Origin: Fulvivirga ligni
GTDB lineage: Bacteria; Bacteroidota; Bacteroidia; Cytophagales; Cyclobacteriaceae
Reading direction: 5' to 3'
DNA length: 64,000 nt
NCBI RefSeq assembly: GCF_021389935.1
Contig: NZ_CP089979.1
Span: 6,038,501-6,102,500, forward strand
This document shows positions 45,263 to 53,795 of this stretch, one piece after another; within the stretch, counting starts at the first letter, position 1; each line of letters starts with the position of its first letter. The position numbers and the translations under genes are program-made. Below the pieces are notes generated by a model. The model did not search any database and was not told where the DNA came from. It worked only from the letters and a program-made list of their open reading frames with translations.

Positions 45263-45322
45263 AGGATGAAACCTTATACCCCATTATGGAGTTTGAAGCT
45301 TAGATAATTTTTTACTATTGAT

Positions 45323-47374
45323 ATGCCAGATAAGAAGAGAAATATTTTACCAAACAAACCTCAAAAGCCGAATTACCAGGTTTGGGTCATTGTAGTTTTA
45401 ATTGCAGTGATTTTCGGCATCATGCTTTTCAACAACTCGAGCACTTTAGCGCCTACTACCATGAGTAAGTTTGAAAGTATGATGATGGACAACGCCGTGA
45501 AAAAGGTGATGATCGTCAGAAATCAGAACTATGTAGAAATAACGCTTAAAGAGAGTGCGCTGGAAGATAGCAAATACCGTCAGCAGCTCGAAAACAACAG
45601 TCCTTTCGGAGTTGGAAGCGGACCTCACTTTAAACTTAACATTGGCTCAGTAGATAGCTTTATAGAACAATACACTGAATTTAATGATAAGCTTAATAAA
45701 GATGAGCAGGTAGACTATCAGGTAGATGATAAAAATGACATCAGTCAATACATATTCCAGTGGGGATTCTTTGTATTAATTCTTTTTGGATTCTGGTTCT
45801 TAATGAGAAGAATGACCGGAAACGGTGGCCCTGGCGGTCAGATTTTCAATATTGGTAAGTCTAGAGCAGCACTATTTGATGCTGAGAACAAGGTGAAAAT
45901 TACTTTTGGTAATGTGGCCGGTCTTGATGAAGCTAAAGAAGAAGTAAAAGAGATTGTAGAGTTCTTAAAGAACCCAGGCAAATTCACTAAGCTAGGTGGT
46001 AAAATACCAAAAGGTGCTTTGCTTGTAGGCCCTCCGGGAACAGGTAAAACATTATTAGCGAAAGCAGTGGCAGGTGAAGCTGGTGTGCCATTCTTTACAC
46101 TTTCAGGATCAGACTTCGTGGAGATGTTCGTGGGTGTAGGTGCAGCCAGAGTAAGAGACTTATTTAAGCAAGCCAAAGAAAAAGCTCCTTGTATCGTATT
46201 TATAGATGAGATCGACGCTATTGGTCGTTCAAGAGGTAGAGGTCAAATGCCTGGATCTAACGATGAAAGAGAGAACACCCTTAACTCTCTACTTGTAGAG
46301 ATGGATGGTTTCTCAACAGATTCTGGAGTAATTATTCTTGCCGCTACCAACAGACCTGACGTACTGGATTCAGCTCTTATGAGACCAGGTCGTTTTGATA
46401 GACAAATTAGTATTGACAAGCCGGATATCGTAGGTAGAGAGGCTATATTCAAAGTACACCTTAAGCCTTTGAAACTAGGTAAAGATGTAGATGCTAGAAA
46501 ACTAGCAGCTCAAACACCAGGTTTTGCAGGAGCAGAAATTGCCAATGTTTGTAACGAAGCCGCACTTATTGCTGCACGTCAGGACAAATCAGCTGTAGAA
46601 ATGCAGGATTTCCATGATGCTATTGACAGGGTAATTGGTGGTTTAGAGAAGAAAAATAAGATCATTTCTCCTGAAGAGAAGAAAATTGTTGCTTACCATG
46701 AGGCTGGTCACGCAGTTGCTGGTTGGTTCCTGGAGCACGCTGATCCTTTGGTAAAAGTAAGTATTGTACCTAGAGGTGTGGCTGCATTAGGTTATGCTCA
46801 ATATCTTCCAAAAGAACAATTCCTATATCAAACTGAACAACTACTAGATGAGATGTGTATGGCACTTGGTGGTAGAGCAGCTGAGGAACTGGTATTTGGA
46901 AAAATATCAACTGGAGCACTTAGTGACCTTGAAAGAGTAACTAAAATGGCTTACAGCATAGTATCTGTTTATGGTATGAACGATAAGATTGGTAACGTAT
47001 CATTCTATGATTCAAAACAATCTGATTATAACTTCACTAAACCATATTCTGAGGCAACTGCTGAAACAATTGATCAGGAAGTAAGAAAAGTGATTGAAAC
47101 GGCATTCTCCAGAACTAAGGATATGCTTTCTCACAGAAGTAAAGAGCTTGAAGTAGTGGCTCAGGAGTTATTAGAAAAAGAGATCATTTTCCAATCTGAC
47201 CTTGAGAGATTGATTGGTAAGCGTCCTTTTGAACATCAGACTTCATATGAAGCTTTCACTAACGGTAAAGAGAAATCTGAAGACTCAGATTCTGATGAAA
47301 ACAAAACTGATCCGGGAGTAAAATCTTCAGCACCGACAGATTCTACTGTACCTTTGAGAGATTCAGACAACTAG
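45323..47374 (+). CDS. ftsH: ATP-dependent zinc metalloprotease FtsH
   Basis: This 683-residue membrane protease performs quality control of membrane and short-lived proteins. There are two transmembrane helices (about 18-36 and 145-162) around a small periplasmic domain. The AAA+ module has Walker A GPPGTGKT at 236-243 and FIDEID at 293-298, with the second-region-of-homology block [20 protein letters not shown]. The zinc site is HEAGH at 459-463, with a third ligand downstream near [12 protein letters not shown]. The C-terminal tail (about 640-683) is acidic and serine-rich ([15 protein letters not shown]), not part of the conserved core. A terminator follows. Confidence 0.98.
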   Translation: MPDKKRNILPNKPQKPNYQVWVIVVLIAVIFGIMLFNNSSTLAPTTMSKFESMMMDNAVKKVMIVRNQNYVEITLKESALEDSKYRQQLENNSPFGVGSGPHFKLNIGSVDSFIEQYTEFNDKLNKDEQVDYQVDDKNDISQYIFQWGFFVLILFGFWFLMRRMTGNGGPGGQIFNIGKSRAALFDAENKVKITFGNVAGLDEAKEEVKEIVEFLKNPGKFTKLGGKIPKGALLVGPPGTGKTLLAKAVAGEAGVPFFTLSGSDFVEMFVGVGAARVRDLFKQAKEKAPCIVFIDEIDAIGRSRGRGQMPGSNDERENTLNSLLVEMDGFSTDSGVIILAATNRPDVLDSALMRPGRFDRQISIDKPDIVGREAIFKVHLKPLKLGKDVDARKLAAQTPGFAGAEIANVCNEAALIAARQDKSAVEMQDFHDAIDRVIGGLEKKNKIISPEEKKIVAYHEAGHAVAGWFLEHADPLVKVSIVPRGVAALGYAQYLPKEQFLYQTEQLLDEMCMALGGRAAEELVFGKISTGALSDLERVTKMAYSIVSVYGMNDKIGNVSFYDSKQSDYNFTKPYSEATAETIDQEVRKVIETAFSRTKDMLSHRSKELEVVAQELLEKEIIFQSDLERLIGKRPFEHQTSYEAFTNGKEKSEDSDSDENKTDPGVKSSAPTDSTVPLRDSDN

Positions 47375-47399
47375 AATATCATATTCATATAGATGAATT

Positions 47400-47434
47400 A
47401 AAATCAGGCCCAATGTGTGCCTGATTTTTTTTAT
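47400..47434 (+). terminator. Rho-independent terminator of ftsH
   Basis: AAAATCAGGC and GCCTGATTTT form a ten-base stem around a nine-base loop, followed by a T-rich tract. It lies 25 bases past the ftsH stop. Confidence 0.85.
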
Positions 47435-47458
47435 TTTTAGCCTTTTAGATTTTTAAGA

Positions 47459-48232
47459 ATGATAAAGGAAATTACTGACCTTCAAGGAAAGTATATATAT
47501 TTTGCTTCTGACTTTCATTTAGGAGTGCCTAGCAAAGAAGCTAGCCTGCAAAGAGAGAAGAAGATAGTGCGATGGCTGGATCAGGTGAAGAAAGATGCCC
47601 ATTCTATCTATCTCATGGGTGATATATTTGATTTTTGGTTTGAGTATCGTCATGCTATTCCAAAAGGATACACCAGACTATTGGGAAAGCTAGCTGAGAT
47701 AAGTGATAGTGGAATTCCCATAATATTTTTCACTGGAAACCATGACATGTGGATGTTTGACTACTTTAAAGAAGAGCTTAATGTAACCATTTACAGAGAT
47801 CCACTTCAACTTAAGGTGGGAGCTCAAAAACTTCTCATCGGTCATGGTGACGGCTTAGGTCCTGGAGATCATTTTTACAAAGTGCTCAAGAAGATTTTCC
47901 GCAGCAAATTATGCCAATGGCTATTTGCCCGCATCCACCCTAATTTGGGTATAGGAATAGCTAATGCATGGTCTAAAAGAAGCCGAGTGAGCAGTGGTGG
48001 CCATGGTACTGAACAGTTTTTAGGTGAAGACAAGGAATTCTTATTCCAGTACTGCAAAACCACTGAAGCAAAGGAACATTATGATTGGTATGTATTCGGT
48101 CACAGACACCTTAACCTTGATCTGGAGGTGGCTAAAAACAGCCGATACATCAATCTGGGTGAATGGGTTACTCAGTACACCTATGGTAAGTACGATGGCA
48201 ATCAATTTGAGCTATTAACCTTTGAAGAGTAG
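47459..48232 (+). CDS. lpxH: UDP-2,3-diacylglucosamine diphosphatase (LpxH-type)
   Basis: This 257-residue metallophosphatase makes lipid X in lipid A synthesis. The calcineurin-like metal motifs are in order: FASDFHLGVPS (D-x-H), MGDIFDFWFEY (GD), FTGNHDMWMFDYF (GNHD), IGHGDGLGPGD (GH-D) and FGHRHLNLDLEV (GHRH). The insertion with LFARIHPNLGIGIANAWSKRSR is typical of the LpxH group in Bacteroidota. The last 11 bases overlap the next gene, so the two are probably translated in tandem. Confidence 0.93.
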   Translation: MIKEITDLQGKYIYFASDFHLGVPSKEASLQREKKIVRWLDQVKKDAHSIYLMGDIFDFWFEYRHAIPKGYTRLLGKLAEISDSGIPIIFFTGNHDMWMFDYFKEELNVTIYRDPLQLKVGAQKLLIGHGDGLGPGDHFYKVLKKIFRSKLCQWLFARIHPNLGIGIANAWSKRSRVSSGGHGTEQFLGEDKEFLFQYCKTTEAKEHYDWYVFGHRHLNLDLEVAKNSRYINLGEWVTQYTYGKYDGNQFELLTFEE

Positions 48233-49013
48233 ACTGATTATATGGTCACTATTTCTTTTGAGCCTTGCCGTCAAGGCTCAGGATTTTACTTTAATCAAAA
48301 CGGTTAATATTACTACGCCTGAAGCAGTTTCTATAGATAAGCTGGGCAAGATTTATATTGCAGACAAACAAGGTAATGTGAATCGCTATCTGCCTGATGG
48401 CTCATTAGACATCACCTTTTCATCTCAAAAACAAGGACACATTGGCCTTATAGAAGCCTGGAATCCTTTAAAAACCTTTGTCTTTTATGATGATTTGCAG
48501 GAATACGCCTTCCTGAACAGGTTCCTTACCGCCTCAGAGAGCTTTCCGCTATACGATCTTTCTGACTTTAATAGCTTAGCGACCATAAGCTATGACAATA
48601 ATCTTTGGATCATAGACATGGTTGATTACAGCCTAAAAAAATACGACCTCAACTACGGGCAATTCACCATTACCACCAATTTTGATCTATTGCTCAATCC
48701 AGATGATTATGACATTACTTTCATCAAAGAGTACCAGAACCTGGTCTTCATGAGTGACTATAATTCAGGTATTTACATCTTCGATAATCTGGGCAACTAC
48801 CTGCGCCAAATACCAACAAGGGAAGTTGAGTATTTTAACTTTCAAGACAATTCCATCTATTACCTCAGTGGCGATAGTTTGGTGTCCACAGATATTTATA
48901 GTTTAAAAAGTAAAAACTCAGCTCTACCGTCAAAAGCCAAATTTGCTCTTAGCGCTGAATCCAATCTTTATCTTATTGATGATGAGCAGATAATGATATA
49001 CAAAAGGCCTTAA
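48222..49013 (+). CDS. Exported protein of unknown function, NHL-like beta repeats
   Basis: This 263-residue protein has a signal peptide (MKSRLIIWSLFLLSLAVKAQ). The mature part contains short beta-strand repeats suggesting a small propeller: PEAVSIDKLGKIYIADKQGNVNRYLPDGSL, then NSLATISYDNNLWIIDMVDYSLKKYD, NLVFMSDYNSGIYIFDNLGNYL, and SIYYLSGDSLVSTDIYSLKS. I do not recognise a named family. It begins 11 bases inside lpxH in another frame, which ties its translation to lipid A synthesis. Whether it acts at the outer membrane is conjecture. Confidence 0.72.
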   Translation: MKSRLIIWSLFLLSLAVKAQDFTLIKTVNITTPEAVSIDKLGKIYIADKQGNVNRYLPDGSLDITFSSQKQGHIGLIEAWNPLKTFVFYDDLQEYAFLNRFLTASESFPLYDLSDFNSLATISYDNNLWIIDMVDYSLKKYDLNYGQFTITTNFDLLLNPDDYDITFIKEYQNLVFMSDYNSGIYIFDNLGNYLRQIPTREVEYFNFQDNSIYYLSGDSLVSTDIYSLKSKNSALPSKAKFALSAESNLYLIDDEQIMIYKRP

Positions 49014-49352
49014 TTTATATAAAAATACACCTAATTGGGGGATAGAAAATTTCATCAATTTACAGACCTTAGCTTTTAAGTTCTGATTGATTCAAACATT
49101 TTTCCTCCTGCTCAATTCTTACGAGATTCGACGGGAGGAAATGTTATTTTAGACACTTTCCATTTTATAAGTTTGGGGCCTACTTGAGATGAACGAAAAA
49201 AAATGTGCAAAAAAAAAAAGAAGTGCTCCGGGTCAGAAGCACTTCCAAGGTCAAAAACTCAAAATAAATAGGATAAATTCTTAATTCATCCAATAACAAC
49301 ACTGCTAATATAACAATAAATACTTAAAAATAATTTAATCTCCTCCCCTTTT
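49014..49352. other. Intergenic stretch of 339 bases
   Basis: I see no gene here. It holds a long-range inverted repeat (TTTCCTCC at 49101-49108 and GGAGGAAA at 49134-49141, 25-base loop). It also holds the terminator hairpin at 49220-49245 next to an A-run, and an imperfect inverted repeat GGATAAATT/AATTCATCC near 49270-49291. The first may end the lpxH transcript, though no T-run follows. Confidence 0.5.
49220..49245 (-). terminator. Terminator of the secreted-protein gene at 49353
   Basis: GAAGTGCT pairs with AGCACTTC. On the minus strand the stem is followed by a run of more than ten T residues (complement of 49209-49219). It lies 108 bases past the stop codon. Confidence 0.7.
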
Positions 49353-50021
49353 TTAATTGACGCTGGTGAGCAAACTATAGCCTGTTAATTTCTTATTTGA
49401 GTTGTAACTTTCTGATTTTACAACACCTACATCTTTAGCGATATAGTCAACAGCATACATCTCTATAGTCATGATAGACTCTGAAATGATCTTATAGGTC
49501 ACTTTAAAACAATCAAAGGTTCCTGCTGGTGTGGTTATACTTTCTTTAGATTCCACTTTTCTATCTGTAATTCTTGTAGACATGTTAAACATGTTGCTTT
49601 TCATATGAATAGCCCCATCACTAAGTTTCTGCCCTACGCTGAGGTTAGCTGGCCAGTCTAATGACTCCATTTCAAGCTTAACATTCATACTTTCCATGCT
49701 TTGTAGCGCTTCAGCCGGAATGAATCTAGTCATATCCATCTCTATGGTACCATCTTTACACTCCATATCCACCTCTTTATCCATGGTTTCCTTATCCTTC
49801 TTATCATATACCTGAAAAGCTAAAGTAGCCTTCCACCCGCTGGAATTTTCATTTAATGAAGTGATCTCGTAAGCCTGCTTGCCCGTCTTCTTATCTTTTT
49901 GATCATAGGAAGTAATCTCCCATTTCTTTCCTTCTTTAAAATTATAGTACGGATTGCATTGGGAAAAAGCAGCATTAAAACTAAATATTACTAGTGCGAG
50001 AATGATTGTGATCTTATTCAT
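49353..50021 (-). CDS. Exported protein of the DUF3108/TapB-like beta-rich type
   Basis: This 222-residue protein has a signal peptide (MNKITIILALVIFSFNAAFSQ). The mature part shows CNPYYNFKEGKKWEITSYDQKDKKTGKQ, then repeated charged strands, ITTPAGTFDCFKVTYKI, MYAVDYIAKDVGVVKSESYN and a short C-terminal strand. This pattern (GTFDCFKV, WYAxGVGxVK) is shared with TapB-like and DUF3108 envelope proteins. Function is unknown. It is monocistronic with its own terminator. Confidence 0.72.
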   Translation of the reverse strand: MNKITIILALVIFSFNAAFSQCNPYYNFKEGKKWEITSYDQKDKKTGKQAYEITSLNENSSGWKATLAFQVYDKKDKETMDKEVDMECKDGTIEMDMTRFIPAEALQSMESMNVKLEMESLDWPANLSVGQKLSDGAIHMKSNMFNMSTRITDRKVESKESITTPAGTFDCFKVTYKIISESIMTIEMYAVDYIAKDVGVVKSESYNSNKKLTGYSLLTSVN

Positions 50022-50240
50022 ATCTACATTTTTAGGTGATTCATTACTTAAATTAATATTTTAAAAGAACATGTAAGTACTCATTATCAGAGAATAATAA
50101 ATACCATCATGATGATTGTCCGATATCGTTCAGTATATTTACGAAATAGTACAACATGTGCCCTATAAACGGCCTTCCTGATATCGGGAGCCATTTGGCA
50201 TAATTTTTCTTTATGCATTCATTCAATTAATTGTAAACCT

Positions 50241-51632
50241 GTGGACAAAGAAATTGGTAAAATTTTAATGATTGATGATGACGAGGATGTGTTATTGGCA
50301 GCTAAACTGTTGCTCAAGAAACACGCTCATCAGGTAATCATTGAGAAAAACCCTAAAAAGATCCCTTTCCTGTTAAATAACGACAGTTATGATGTTATTC
50401 TGCTGGATATGAACTTCAGCAAAGACATCACCAGTGGTAAAGAGGGGTTTTATTGGCTCAGCCAGATTATAGAAAAAGATCCTTCAGCTGTGGTAATCAT
50501 GATCACCGCCTTTGGAGATGTGGAAATGGCTGTAAGAGCTTTGAAGGAAGGAGCTACAGACTTTGTGCTGAAACCATGGCAGAATGAAAAACTACTAGCT
50601 ACTATTTCTACAGCCATCAAGCTTAAAAAATCTTACAAAGAGGTAGATAAACTCAAAAAGGCTAAGAAGCAACTGGAAGAGGATATCAATCAGCCTTTTA
50701 AAGACATTATCGGTCACAGCAAAGCAATTCAGGAAGTATTTAACCTGATAGAAAAAGTAGCCAAGACGGATGCTAACGTCTTGATATTGGGTGAAAACGG
50801 AACTGGTAAAGAGTTAGTAGCTCGCGCCATTCACCAAAGATCATTACGAAAAGACAATAGCTTTATCAGTGTAGATATGGGTGCCATTACAGAGTCTTTA
50901 TTTGAAAGTGAGCTATTTGGTCATAAAAAAGGAGCCTTTACTGATGCTAAAGATGATCGTGCCGGTAGATTTGAAATAGCGAATAGCGGCACCTTGTTTT
51001 TAGATGAAATTGGTAATCTCAGTATGCCTTTACAGTCTAAGCTACTTACCGTTTTACAGGGCAGGCAGGTTACTAGAATAGGAACGAACAACCCTATCAA
51101 TATAGATATCAGACTAATCTGTGCCACCAACATGCCGGTAGAAGAAATGGTGCATGATAATACTTTCAGGCAAGATCTTTTGTATAGGATTAATACCGTT
51201 GAGATTAAACTACCGCCACTAAGACAGCGCCTGGAGGATATACCTCTTTTGGCTAAACACTTTTTAGGAAGCTATGCCAAGAAATACAGAAAAGAGGTAA
51301 ATAAGATTAATGAAGATGCTATTTATAAGCTTCAAAAATATAACTGGCCAGGTAATATCAGAGAGCTGCAGCATGCCATGGAAAGAGCCATTATTATGAG
51401 TGATAATAATGAACTTGGTGCTGAAGATTTCTTCTTTTTAAACAATGATCGATCATCTGCTACTGACAGCTCTGCTTCTGTTTCAGCCGATAATCTCAAT
51501 CTGGATGAAATAGAGAAATCAGCCATCGAAAAGGCCATAAGCATTCATGGTGGCAACATCTCTAAAGCCGCCAAGGAGCTGGGACTAACCCGAGCTTCAT
51601 TATACAGACGCTTAGAAAAGCATGGACTTTAG
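50241..51632 (+). CDS. NtrC-family sigma-54-dependent response regulator
   Basis: This 463-residue regulator starts with GTG (MDKEIGKILMIDDDEDVLLA). Its receiver domain has Asp56 in YDVILLDMNFS and the Lys in FVLKPWQNEK. The AAA+ domain has Walker A GENGTGKELVARAIHQRS, Walker B GTLFLDEIGNLS and the arginine-finger region LLYRINTVEIKLPPLRQRLEDIP. The C-terminal Fis-type helix-turn-helix is SIHGGNISKAAKELGLTRASLYRRLEKHGL. The sigma-54 contact loop is GAFTDA at 231-236 instead of GAFTGA. It overlaps the kinase gene by 11 bases. rpoN lies in the same window at 58996. Confidence 0.94.
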   Translation: MDKEIGKILMIDDDEDVLLAAKLLLKKHAHQVIIEKNPKKIPFLLNNDSYDVILLDMNFSKDITSGKEGFYWLSQIIEKDPSAVVIMITAFGDVEMAVRALKEGATDFVLKPWQNEKLLATISTAIKLKKSYKEVDKLKKAKKQLEEDINQPFKDIIGHSKAIQEVFNLIEKVAKTDANVLILGENGTGKELVARAIHQRSLRKDNSFISVDMGAITESLFESELFGHKKGAFTDAKDDRAGRFEIANSGTLFLDEIGNLSMPLQSKLLTVLQGRQVTRIGTNNPINIDIRLICATNMPVEEMVHDNTFRQDLLYRINTVEIKLPPLRQRLEDIPLLAKHFLGSYAKKYRKEVNKINEDAIYKLQKYNWPGNIRELQHAMERAIIMSDNNELGAEDFFFLNNDRSSATDSSASVSADNLNLDEIEKSAIEKAISIHGGNISKAAKELGLTRASLYRRLEKHGL

Positions 51633-52977
51633 TAATACCAAAAAGGCATCAATATACAGGGTAGGTTTGCTTACCCTGACTATATTTTTCCTATCCTACC
51701 TGATTTATAACGATGGCTACTTCATCACTGAAATAGTGGTTTTAGGGCTATTGGCGTTACAGATCATGTCATTACTTAAGTTTCTGGATAAAAACGATCA
51801 GGAAATCATCAACTTCCTAAATTCAATTAGGCATGATGATATTTCCTACACCTATAAAACAGATTTTAAAAACGAAGACACCAACAAGCTAAACGCTGAG
51901 CTCAACAAAGTATTAAAAGACCTTCGAGAGACACGCAAGCAAAAGGAAGCTGACTATCAATACCTTAAAAATATAGTTCAGCATGTTGGTATAGGACTAA
52001 TCACATTTAATAAGCCCGGAGAAGTTCACATTATTAACACTGCCGCTAAGAAGCTCTTAAAGATCAATCAGGTAGATAATATCCGGGACTTGGGTCAGGT
52101 AAGTGAAATTTTGGTGGATGTATTTCTGAGACTGAGAACCGGAGGCCGTGACCTGATCCGCCTGGAGATAGGCGAAGATGTAGTGCAATTAGCCGTTTAT
52201 GCTATTGAATTAACGCTTCGTGGCGAAGAGTTTAAGCTGGTATCCATTCAAAACATTCAGAATGAACTAGAAGAAAAGGAAATGGAGGCGTGGCAAAATC
52301 TGGTAAGGGTGCTCACCCACGAGATTATGAACAGTGTAACGCCCATCTCCTCATTAGCCAATACAGTAGAAGATGAACTCAACCTTCAATTAACTAATGA
52401 TCAGGAGATTAACCAGATTTCTAATGATGAAATTGCCGATTTACATTTGGCCATTTCCACTATTAAAAAGCGAAGTCAGGCACTGATCCGTTTTGTACAA
52501 GACTTTAGGAACCTTACCCATATTCCTACACCAAAAATTTCTGAAATAAGGGTTAAAGAACTTATGGAAGAAATGCTCATTTTCCTTCGTAAAGAGATCA
52601 ATGATAATAATGTACAAACCACCGTTCGCATAGATCCTCCTGAGCTGACCATTAATGCTGATAAGGACCTCATTGAGCAAGTATTGATCAACCTGATTAA
52701 AAATGCTGTACAAGCTTTTGACGAGCAAACCAATAAGCTGGTAGAGCTCAAAGCCTATGTAGACGAAAAAAGCAGGCCGGTAATATCCGTAAAAGACAAT
52801 GGCAATGGCATTGATGAAGAGGCACTTGAAAAAATATTCATCCCTTTCTTCACCACTAAAAAGACAGGATCTGGCATAGGACTTAGCCTTTCAAGACAGA
52901 TCATGAGGCAACATCAAGGCAATCTGGGGGTTAAAACTAAGATAGACGAAGGCACAGAGTTCTTTCTGAGGTTTTAG
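51622..52977 (+). CDS. NtrB/NtrY-like sensor histidine kinase
   Basis: This 451-residue kinase has two N-terminal membrane helices (about 12-50). A coiled-coil and PAS-like segment follows (about 75-215, with YLKNIVQHVGIGLITFNKPGEVHIINTAAKKLL). The H box is RVLTHEIMNSVTPISSLANTVE. The ATPase domain has the N box LINLIKNAVQAFDE, DNGNGIDEEALEKIFIPFFTTKKTGSGIGLSLSRQIM and a short C-terminal strand. The kinase core is of the NtrB/NtrY group, which pairs with NtrC-type regulators. It starts 11 bases inside the regulator gene. The signal is unknown. Confidence 0.93.
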   Translation: MDFSNTKKASIYRVGLLTLTIFFLSYLIYNDGYFITEIVVLGLLALQIMSLLKFLDKNDQEIINFLNSIRHDDISYTYKTDFKNEDTNKLNAELNKVLKDLRETRKQKEADYQYLKNIVQHVGIGLITFNKPGEVHIINTAAKKLLKINQVDNIRDLGQVSEILVDVFLRLRTGGRDLIRLEIGEDVVQLAVYAIELTLRGEEFKLVSIQNIQNELEEKEMEAWQNLVRVLTHEIMNSVTPISSLANTVEDELNLQLTNDQEINQISNDEIADLHLAISTIKKRSQALIRFVQDFRNLTHIPTPKISEIRVKELMEEMLIFLRKEINDNNVQTTVRIDPPELTINADKDLIEQVLINLIKNAVQAFDEQTNKLVELKAYVDEKSRPVISVKDNGNGIDEEALEKIFIPFFTTKKTGSGIGLSLSRQIMRQHQGNLGVKTKIDEGTEFFLRF

Positions 52978-53035
52978 GTTATCACTTTATTCTTTAGATT
53001 TACGGAGCAAAATAAAACCATAGCCTACAACGCGA

Positions 53036-53278
53036 ATGAACATTCAAGAAACCATTACCCAAATTTTAGTAGATAAACTTGGAATAGCAGAAACAGAAGT
53101 AACTCCGGATGCTAACCTGGTAAAAGACCTAGGAATAGATTCATTGGATTATGCCGAATTAGTAATGGAATTCGAGCAGACCTTTAACATCAGAATTCCT
53201 GATGAAGACGCTGAAAAGTTACAGACTATTAATCAGGCAGTAAATTATATTGATAATAAGCTGAATAAAAAGGCCTAA
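53036..53278 (+). CDS. Acyl carrier protein
   Basis: This 80-residue carrier has the phosphopantetheine-bearing Ser36 in LVKDLGIDSLDYAELVMEFEQTFNIRIPDEDAEKL, the standard ACP helix 2 context. The sequence fits a housekeeping ACP, but the usual fabF neighbour is absent: a tRNA and a 517-base gene-poor stretch follow. It may be a second ACP with a specialised use, such as another lipid or polyketide-like product. It follows the kinase gene by 58 bases. Confidence 0.93.
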   Translation: MNIQETITQILVDKLGIAETEVTPDANLVKDLGIDSLDYAELVMEFEQTFNIRIPDEDAEKLQTINQAVNYIDNKLNKKA

Positions 53279-53340
53279 TCAATCACATTTCGATTTTCTG
53301 ATCTCAGATCAGCACCTGTATTATCCAGAATAACCGTCAT

Positions 53341-53370
53341 TGCCATCTATGTGCTTTACATAAGATGGCA
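53341..53370. repeat. Bulged 12-base-pair hairpin downstream of the acyl carrier gene
   Basis: TGCCATCTATGT and ACATAAGATGGCA pair with a single bulged A around a GCTTT loop. No T-run follows on either strand (TTCGCTTTTA on the plus strand), so it is not a clear terminator. It may stabilise the 3' end of the acyl carrier transcript. Confidence 0.5.
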
Positions 53371-53448
53371 TTCGCTTTTATGGCAAATAGGGAAGTGATT
53401 GGTTTTCCGTAAAATCCTCAGAACCAAGGAAAAAAGGCTTTAAAATAA

Positions 53449-53476
53449 AAAAGCCCAAAGAAATCTTTGGGCTTTT
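53449..53476. terminator. Terminator of the tRNA-Arg transcript (bidirectional)
   Basis: AAAAGCCCAAAGA pairs perfectly with TCTTTGGGCTTTT around two unpaired A residues. On the minus strand it lies one base past the tRNA 3' end and is followed by TTTTTTATTTT. It can also stop rightward transcripts from the acyl carrier gene. Confidence 0.85.
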
Positions 53477-53477
53477 G

Positions 53478-53551
53478 TGACCTCCGCAGGATTCAAACCT
53501 GCAACCTCTTGAGCCGTAATCAAGTGCTCTATTCAGTTGAGCTAGGAGGCC
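53478..53551 (-). tRNA. tRNA-Arg (anticodon ACG)
   Basis: The minus strand folds as a 74-nucleotide cloverleaf. The acceptor GGCCTCC pairs with GGAGGTC (one G-U pair), discriminator A. The anticodon stem CTTGA/TCAAG encloses loop TTACGGC with anticodon ACG, and the T arm TGCAGG-TTTGAAT-CCTGCG is clear. ACG becomes ICG by TadA and reads CGU, CGC and CGA. The 3' CCA is not encoded (CAA follows the discriminator), so it is added after transcription. Confidence 0.95.
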
Positions 53552-53747
53552 TTTTCAAAATTGAGATGCAAATGTAAATAATTATTTCTCGCAAAAAAAG
53601 TATTATTCATGTCTATTTGTTTCAATTTATAGGCCACATAGAATGATCAAAGCACTTCATCTTGTACATCCAGACAATGATAAAATCATATTTCTTGGTA
53701 GGATACGAAGTTTATGGTCATTTAACGTATACTTTTTTAAAAAACCT

Positions 53748-53755
53748 TATCTTTG
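53748..53755 (+). promoter_or_regulatory. Predicted -7 element for the outer-membrane protein gene
   Basis: TATCTTTG matches TAnnTTTG 40 bases before the ATG at 53796. A -33 TTTG at the expected distance is not clear. Confidence 0.4.
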
Positions 53756-53795
53756 GCGCCTACAATAAAATGAAAGATTTCAGGTTAATTATACT

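Larger units (their letters stand above)
53279..53795. other. Gene-poor stretch around the tRNA, 517 bases
   Basis: No protein gene is seen. It holds a short inverted repeat CTGATCT-C-AGATCAG (53298-53312), a bulged 12-base-pair hairpin (53341-53370), the terminator hairpin (53449-53476), tRNA-Arg (53478-53551) and a -7 promoter element (53748-53755) for the next gene. Confidence 0.6.

Noticed and set aside
50180-50215. Sigma-54 promoter (GG-N10-GC) before the NtrC-like gene
   Set aside because: A GG-N10-GC can be found near CGGGAGCCATTTGGCA, but the flanking bases do not fit TGGCAC and TTGCA. Too weak to call.
53478-53551. tRNA-Arg as an integration hotspot
   Set aside because: No integrase or direct repeat of the tRNA 3' end is seen within the window.
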